54,253 nt of DNA from SFLA01 sp964485815 (lineage in GTDB: Bacteria > Bacillota > Clostridia > Oscillospirales > CAG-382): positions 1 through 54,253 of the forward strand of contig CAZAJX010000009.1 of assembly GCA_964485815.1 (NCBI GenBank). Direction: 5' to 3'. Shown here piece by piece: positions 50,780-54,253 of the stretch; within the stretch, counting starts at the first letter, position 1; each line of letters begins with the position of its first letter. The translations under genes and the position numbers were made by a program. The notes under the pieces were generated by a model. It saw only the letters and a program-made list of their open reading frames with translations. It made no database searches and was not told where the DNA came from.

Positions 50780-51955
50780 TTAATTCTCCTCTTTAACAAT
50801 CTTTTCCCACACGGGGGACATTTCTCTTAAATATTTAACTATGCCGGGTACGGTTTCAAGCACGTAGTCCACCTCTTCCTCGGTGGTATGCTCGGAAAGG
50901 GACAGACGGAGGGAACCGTGGGCTATCTCGTGTATAAGTCCTATTGCCAGCAAAACGTGGCTGGGGTCCAGAGAGCCGGATGTGCAGGCACTTCCGCTGG
51001 AGGCGCATATTCCCTTTGCATCCAGCCAGAGGAGGAGGGACTCGCCCTCTATTCCCTCAAAGCAGACGGACACGTTATTGGGAACTCGGTTTTCTTTTCC
51101 GCCGTTAAGACGGGTGCGTTCTACGGCGGTAAGACCGTTTATGAGCTTGTCCCGCAGGGGGATTATTTTTGCGTTATTTGCTTCCATGTTTTCGGTAGCT
51201 TCTTTAAGCGCCGCCGCCATTCCGCAAACACCCGCAAGGTTTTCCGTACCTGCGCGGCGTCCGCTTTCCTGCGCGCCGCCGTTTATAAGGTTGGGAAGAC
51301 GTATTCCCTTGCGAACGTACAATGCGCCCACACCTTTGGGTCCGTGGAACTTGTGTCCCGAAAGGGAGAGCATATCCACGTTAAGCGCCTGTACGTCAAC
51401 GGGAATGTGTCCTACCGCCTGAACGGCATCGGTATGGAACAGCACGCCTTTACTGCGGCAGACCTCACCGATCTCCGCTATGGGCTGAATGGTGCCGATC
51501 TCGTTGTTTGCCATCATAACGGTTACCAGCGCCGTATTCTCGTTTATAGTTTCCTCCACCTGTGCGGCGGTAACGTAGCCATCGGATGACACGGGCAGAA
51601 GGATTATTTTAAATCCTTCTTTCTCCAGCACGTTCAAGGTGTGGAGGACCGCGTGATGCTCGATAGCGGTGGAGATGATTTCGGTTTTACCCTTTTTCGC
51701 CATAGACTTTGCCGCGCCTATGATCGCCCAGTTGTCGCTTTCGCTTCCGCCGGAGGTAAAGTAAATTTCGTTTTTATTTGCGCCCAAAGCCTTTGCCACG
51801 TCTTCTCTCGCTTTATCAAGCATAAAGAAGGCTTCTCTTCCCGCGCCGTGCAGGGAGGAAGGATTGCCATAAACCTTCCATGCTTCGGTTACCGCATTTA
51901 TAGCCGCAGACGACATTTCCGTGGTAGCGGCGTTATCCATATATATACGTTTCAT
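50780..51955 (-). CDS. Cysteine desulfurase (NifS/IscS)
   Basis: The 391-residue PLP enzyme releases sulfur from cysteine for Fe-S assembly and tRNA thiolation. Motifs: MDNAATTEMSSAA near the start, HHAVLHTLNVLEKEG, the HTDAVQAVGHIPVDVQ segment, the PLP lysine in LSGHKFHGPKGVGALY (about 205), and the catalytic Cys loop CASSGSACTSGSLDPSH. First gene of the operon opposite arsR. Confidence 0.95.
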   Translation of the reverse strand: MKRIYMDNAATTEMSSAAINAVTEAWKVYGNPSSLHGAGREAFFMLDKAREDVAKALGANKNEIYFTSGGSESDNWAIIGAAKSMAKKGKTEIISTAIEHHAVLHTLNVLEKEGFKIILLPVSSDGYVTAAQVEETINENTALVTVMMANNEIGTIQPIAEIGEVCRSKGVLFHTDAVQAVGHIPVDVQALNVDMLSLSGHKFHGPKGVGALYVRKGIRLPNLINGGAQESGRRAGTENLAGVCGMAAALKEATENMEANNAKIIPLRDKLINGLTAVERTRLNGGKENRVPNNVSVCFEGIEGESLLLWLDAKGICASSGSACTSGSLDPSHVLLAIGLIHEIAHGSLRLSLSEHTTEEEVDYVLETVPGIVKYLREMSPVWEKIVKEEN

Positions 51956-51971
51956 CAGGTTTTCTCCTTCC

Positions 51972-51991
51972 GATTAAACAGTTGTTTAATC
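51972..51991. promoter_or_regulatory. Dyad operator candidate upstream of iscS
   Basis: Perfect inverted repeat GATTAAACA, GT, TGTTTAATC: 9-bp arms, 2-base centre. It lies just downstream of the iscS -10 box, where a bound repressor would block transcription. One half (CAGTTGTTTAAT, 51979-51990) recurs as CAGTTGTTTTAT at 52012-52023, 33 bases away, inside the iscS promoter spacer. Confidence 0.65.
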
Positions 51992-52003
51992 ATTGTCAAT
52001 ATT

Positions 52004-52031
52004 ATTATACCCAGTTGTTTTATAAAGTCAA
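52004..52031 (-). promoter_or_regulatory. Promoter for the iscS operon
   Basis: Minus strand: TTGACT (52031-52026), a 16-base spacer and TATAAT (52009-52004). Confidence 0.7.
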
Positions 52032-52040
52032 GAGGTTTTG

Positions 52041-52069
52041 TTGACATTTGGAAAAAATACGGGTATAAT
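52041..52069 (+). promoter_or_regulatory. Near-perfect promoter for the ArsR-family gene
   Basis: TTGACA (52041-52046), a 17-base spacer and TATAAT (52064-52069): full consensus. Confidence 0.88.
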
Positions 52070-52092
52070 ATTGCCGAAAGGAAGTGCTTTTT

Positions 52093-52404
52093 ATGGAAAA
52101 AGACACATTCGTTGCGGCGGCGGACAGCTTCAAGCTGCTTTCCGATCCTACGCGGCTTAAAATATTTCATTATTTGTGCTATGCGGAGGCAAGCGTGCAA
52201 AGCACTGCAGAGGCGGTAAGTATGTCCTCTCCCGCAGTAAGCCACCATCTTAAATTGCTGAAGGAAGCGGGACTTTTGAAGGTGCGCAGAAACGGCAGAG
52301 AGGTGCTTTACAGCATTTCGGACAACTGCCTTGCAAACGTGATCAAAAACACAATAGACAGCCTTCTCCGCTGCTCCGGCTGCAGCAGAGGAAGCTGTGA
52401 ATAA
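52093..52404 (+). CDS. ArsR-family transcriptional regulator with Cys-rich C-terminus
   Basis: The ATG at 52093 has AAAGGAAG about 8 bases upstream; the GTG at 52084 is an alternative. The 103-residue winged HTH protein (DPTRLKIFHYL, SSPAVSHHLKLLKEAGLLKVRRNGREVLYSI) has cysteines at 29, 79, 94, 97 and 102, the last three in CSGCSRGSC. ArsR proteins sense metals, metalloids or redox signals. It is divergent from iscS with a dyad between them, so it probably regulates Fe-S assembly and/or itself. A terminator follows. Confidence 0.88.
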   Translation: MEKDTFVAAADSFKLLSDPTRLKIFHYLCYAEASVQSTAEAVSMSSPAVSHHLKLLKEAGLLKVRRNGREVLYSISDNCLANVIKNTIDSLLRCSGCSRGSCE

Positions 52405-52420
52405 AATTGTTACCACAAGA

Positions 52421-52452
52421 AAAAGAGGCTATGTCAGCCTCTTTTATTTTTT
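52421..52452. terminator. Bidirectional terminator after arsR
   Basis: AAAAGAGGCT, loop ATGTC, AGCCTCTTTT, then ATTTTTTG. It overlaps the end of the convergent methyltransferase gene. Confidence 0.88.
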
Positions 52453-53406
52453 GTATGTCGTTATAATAATATCGCCTTCAAAAGCTTTGCAGGAAATATC
52501 CAAAAAGTTTTCACCGTATAGGGCGCTCATTTTATTTACAACATCAGATATTACCGATGTGTGCGTTTCCTTTGGGACTTCCGCTTGGTCGGAAAAACCG
52601 CGGCTTTCAAAACGGGCGAAAAATCCGCTTCTCAACGGGATACCATAAACTTTCGAATGTTCGATAGTATACACGTTTTTACTCTCAAACAGTTTTTCGC
52701 AAAAAGAGTTCCGCTCAAACTTCCAACTGTATTTCTTTGCGTAGATGCCAAGAGAATTCAGTTCACACCAATATTCACGGTACATAGAATTGACTATTTC
52801 CAAATACATTGAATTATCAAACGGCTCTTCGGGCGTCTTGCCCGGAGAATCATCCTTGCAGATAAACACGCCGCCTTTTTTAAGAACACGGTATATTTCA
52901 CGCAACACCTTTTCGGGATTGGAAATAAGATGCAAAACGCTGTTCGCAACCACCGTATCAACGCTTTCGTCTTCAAGGGGAATTTCAAGTGCATTCATTC
53001 GGCAAAGAGTAACGTTATCAAGGGAAACATTGTTGTATTTTGCCTTGTCCTGAAGAATGGAAAGCATATTATTTGAAATATCACCCGCGATAATTTTCGT
53101 CCCATTTTCGGCGCAAGGAACGGTAAAGCAACCGTCGCCGCAGGCGAGATCGAGAAAAACGCCGCCGCCCGTAATTTTTGATATCTCCTTTGCGAAAAGA
53201 GCGTCGGACTCTTCGACAACGTATTTGCTGTTTCCCGAATATGCTCCGCCGATATGCTCATAACCTATATATTTGTCCCCATCGCCGCTTGTAACCATAT
53301 CGGGCATATCGGTTAACTGCCAAATGTTATTTATCTTTTTGACTGAATATCCGCAACAACATTGAGGTAATGTTATTTTTTCTTTACATTTTGGGCATAC
53401 AAACAT
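52444..53406 (-). CDS. Class I SAM-dependent methyltransferase with N-terminal zinc ribbon
   Basis: The 320-residue protein (start ATG 53406 or 53409) has an N-terminal zinc ribbon (CPKC and a C-CCG pair, about 3-20), which RlmA-type rRNA methyltransferases also have. The Rossmann methyltransferase fold carries motif I DLACGDGCFT (about 87-95), motif II GDISNNML, and motif IV VANSVLHLI (about 155). A C-terminal domain follows. RlmA-like modification of 23S rRNA is possible but not proven. It is co-directional and translationally coupled with the XRE gene (ATGATG over TGA). Confidence 0.78.
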   Translation of the reverse strand: MFVCPKCKEKITLPQCCCGYSVKKINNIWQLTDMPDMVTSGDGDKYIGYEHIGGAYSGNSKYVVEESDALFAKEISKITGGGVFLDLACGDGCFTVPCAENGTKIIAGDISNNMLSILQDKAKYNNVSLDNVTLCRMNALEIPLEDESVDTVVANSVLHLISNPEKVLREIYRVLKKGGVFICKDDSPGKTPEEPFDNSMYLEIVNSMYREYWCELNSLGIYAKKYSWKFERNSFCEKLFESKNVYTIEHSKVYGIPLRSGFFARFESRGFSDQAEVPKETHTSVISDVVNKMSALYGENFLDISCKAFEGDIIITTYKK

Positions 53407-54098
53407 CATTTGCCTCCTGTTTTATACCCGTTTTCACCCCAAAAATGATGGTGCAAAACATCAAGCACTTCGTTAGGTAAAGCGCCTTCGATAACAGCTG
53501 CTTCAATATGGCTGGTGAGAAATTCGGCGTGAGGCAAAAGGATTTCGACAAAATGCCAAGGCATCTTGCCTTCGATAATCTTTTCAAATATCTTTGTTTT
53601 TGATTTTATATCAAGAACGGGTAAAAATACTTCAAGCAGTTCGCTGTCAAGAGAAGCATACTCCGCATTTTCAAGCAAAGATACTACGGCTTCATCGTTA
53701 AGATATTGCGCAAGTGCAACGATATTGGAAATATCAATCCCCTGCTGTGAAAACTTTGAAGACAGTTTTGCCAATATACTGGGCTTTAATATGGGCGCAA
53801 GGCTTACAATATCCGAAAAGTCATCTGCCATAATATCGCTGTTGCCCGTTGCAACACTACCGAGAATTTTAGATTCCCCTTTGGTCGGTTCACCCGAATT
53901 TATAAGTTCATCAATAGTTACATTGAATATCTCCCCAATTTGAACCAGCACAGATATATCGGGAAAACAATGTCCGTTTTCGTATCTTGAAACAGCTTGG
54001 TGAGTTACATTAAGTTTATCCGCAAGCTCAGATTGTGTCATATCCGCATTTTTACGAAGACGGGACAGATAACCGCCGAATTTTGTTGTATCGAACAC
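53406..54098 (-). CDS. XRE-family regulator with helical repeats (short paralogue)
   Basis: GTG start at 54098 with GAGGTG upstream; 230 residues. N-terminal XRE HTH (MTQSELADKLNVTHQAVSRYENGH), a linker, then alpha-helical repeats (VSLAPILKPSILAKLSSKF, LEVFLPVLDIKSKTKIFEKI and ILLPHAEFLTSHIEAAVI) like those of the 387-residue regulator at 21093-22256, but without its coiled-coil tail. It overlaps the methyltransferase start, suggesting joint control. Confidence 0.82.
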   Translation of the reverse strand: MFDTTKFGGYLSRLRKNADMTQSELADKLNVTHQAVSRYENGHCFPDISVLVQIGEIFNVTIDELINSGEPTKGESKILGSVATGNSDIMADDFSDIVSLAPILKPSILAKLSSKFSQQGIDISNIVALAQYLNDEAVVSLLENAEYASLDSELLEVFLPVLDIKSKTKIFEKIIEGKMPWHFVEILLPHAEFLTSHIEAAVIEGALPNEVLDVLHHHFWGENGYKTGGK

Positions 54099-54121
54099 AG
54101 TTTCACCTCGTTTACGGGTTC

Positions 54122-54150
54122 ATTTTAACACAAACATTCAGCTTTGTCGA
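54122..54150 (-). promoter_or_regulatory. Promoter for the XRE/methyltransferase pair
   Basis: Minus strand: TCGACA (54150-54145), a 17-base spacer and TAAAAT (54127-54122). Confidence 0.6.
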
Positions 54151-54174
54151 GCAACAGTTGATTGCAAAAGTATA

Positions 54175-54201
54175 TAAAAAAGAGGCTTTTGAAAGCCTCT
54201 T
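54175..54201 (-). terminator. Terminator of a gene beyond the window
   Basis: Minus strand AAGAGGCTTT, loop CA, AAAGCCTCTT then TTTTTATA, just upstream of the XRE promoter. It probably ends a minus-strand transcript coming from beyond 54253. Confidence 0.72.
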
Positions 54202-54204
54202 CAG

Positions 54205-54243
54205 ACCGCTGACAAAGATAAAGTCAGCGGTTATTTTTTTTTG
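54205..54243 (+). terminator. Plus-strand terminator-like hairpin at the window edge
   Basis: ACCGCTGAC, loop, GTCAGCGGT, then ATTTTTTTTT. The T run is on the plus strand, yet no plus-strand gene is visible just upstream in the window. Confidence 0.6.
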
Positions 54244-54253
54244 CAAAAGTCGC

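Overview
The window is about 54 kb of a Gram-positive bacterium of the class Clostridia, most likely an uncultured gut-type relative of the Oscillospirales or Christensenellales. This placement is inferred from gene content (ricT next to holB, divIVA/sepF/yggT upstream of ileS, a CD1247-type protein, RqcH, type II pantothenate kinase, strong AGGAGG ribosome sites, TTGACA-17-TATAAT promoters); no rRNA is present to confirm it. Coding density is very high. No tRNA, rRNA, CRISPR array, prophage or insertion sequence was seen. The only stretch over 300 bases without a conventional gene is 18574-18914, which holds a terminator, a promoter, a short leader ORF and an attenuator-like hairpin.

Layout. 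1-6.9 kb (+): the end of a ClpB/ClpC chaperone, a 903-residue P-type-ATPase-like protein that has lost every catalytic motif, a DUF1858 disulfide protein, mscL, a GlcNAc-kinase-like protein and thrS. 6.9-11.5 kb (-): holB, ricT, then an MBOAT/DHHW pair for O-acylation of a surface polymer. 11.6-13.4 kb (+): coaW, a lipoprotein and a small HTH protein, converging on a three-gene cassette of small unknown proteins (13.4-14.2 kb, -). 14.3-16.6 kb: a membrane protein (+) and a SpoIID-like protein with three peptidoglycan-binding repeats (-). 16.7-21.1 kb (+): typA, then leader/attenuator, nucleoside phosphorylase and two GNAT acetyltransferases. 21.1-25.1 kb (-): an XRE regulator with helical repeats, then mnmA, tcdA, a flavin reductase and rlmH. 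25.3-26.4 kb (+): an Ig/SLH-like secreted protein.

26.5-42.6 kb (-) is one long tightly packed run: queA, miaA, an HlyD-like gene, a PLP-binding protein, sepF, yggT, divIVA, ileS, lspA, rluD, split transketolase, an acyltransferase with a zinc-ribbon membrane partner, a Nif3-like protein, rqcH and a small helical protein. It joins tRNA modification, division and polarity, isoleucyl-tRNA charging, lipoprotein processing and ribosome rescue. 42.7-45.2 kb: dapA (+), an apgM-type phosphomutase (-) and a small SLOG protein (+). 45.3-47.1 kb (-): a sugar oxidoreductase/isomerase pair. 47.2-52 kb (-): iscS, iscU, hslO, pepP, efp and a Cys-Asp-repeat protein, with an ArsR-family regulator (+) divergent from iscS. 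52.4-54.1 kb (-): a second XRE/helical-repeat regulator with a methyltransferase.

The most unusual items are the catalytically dead P-type ATPase, the leader-peptide attenuator ahead of the nucleoside phosphorylase, two copies of a 37-nt palindromic element with compensatory changes, the Cys-Asp repeat protein, and the ArsR regulator paired with the Fe-S assembly operon.
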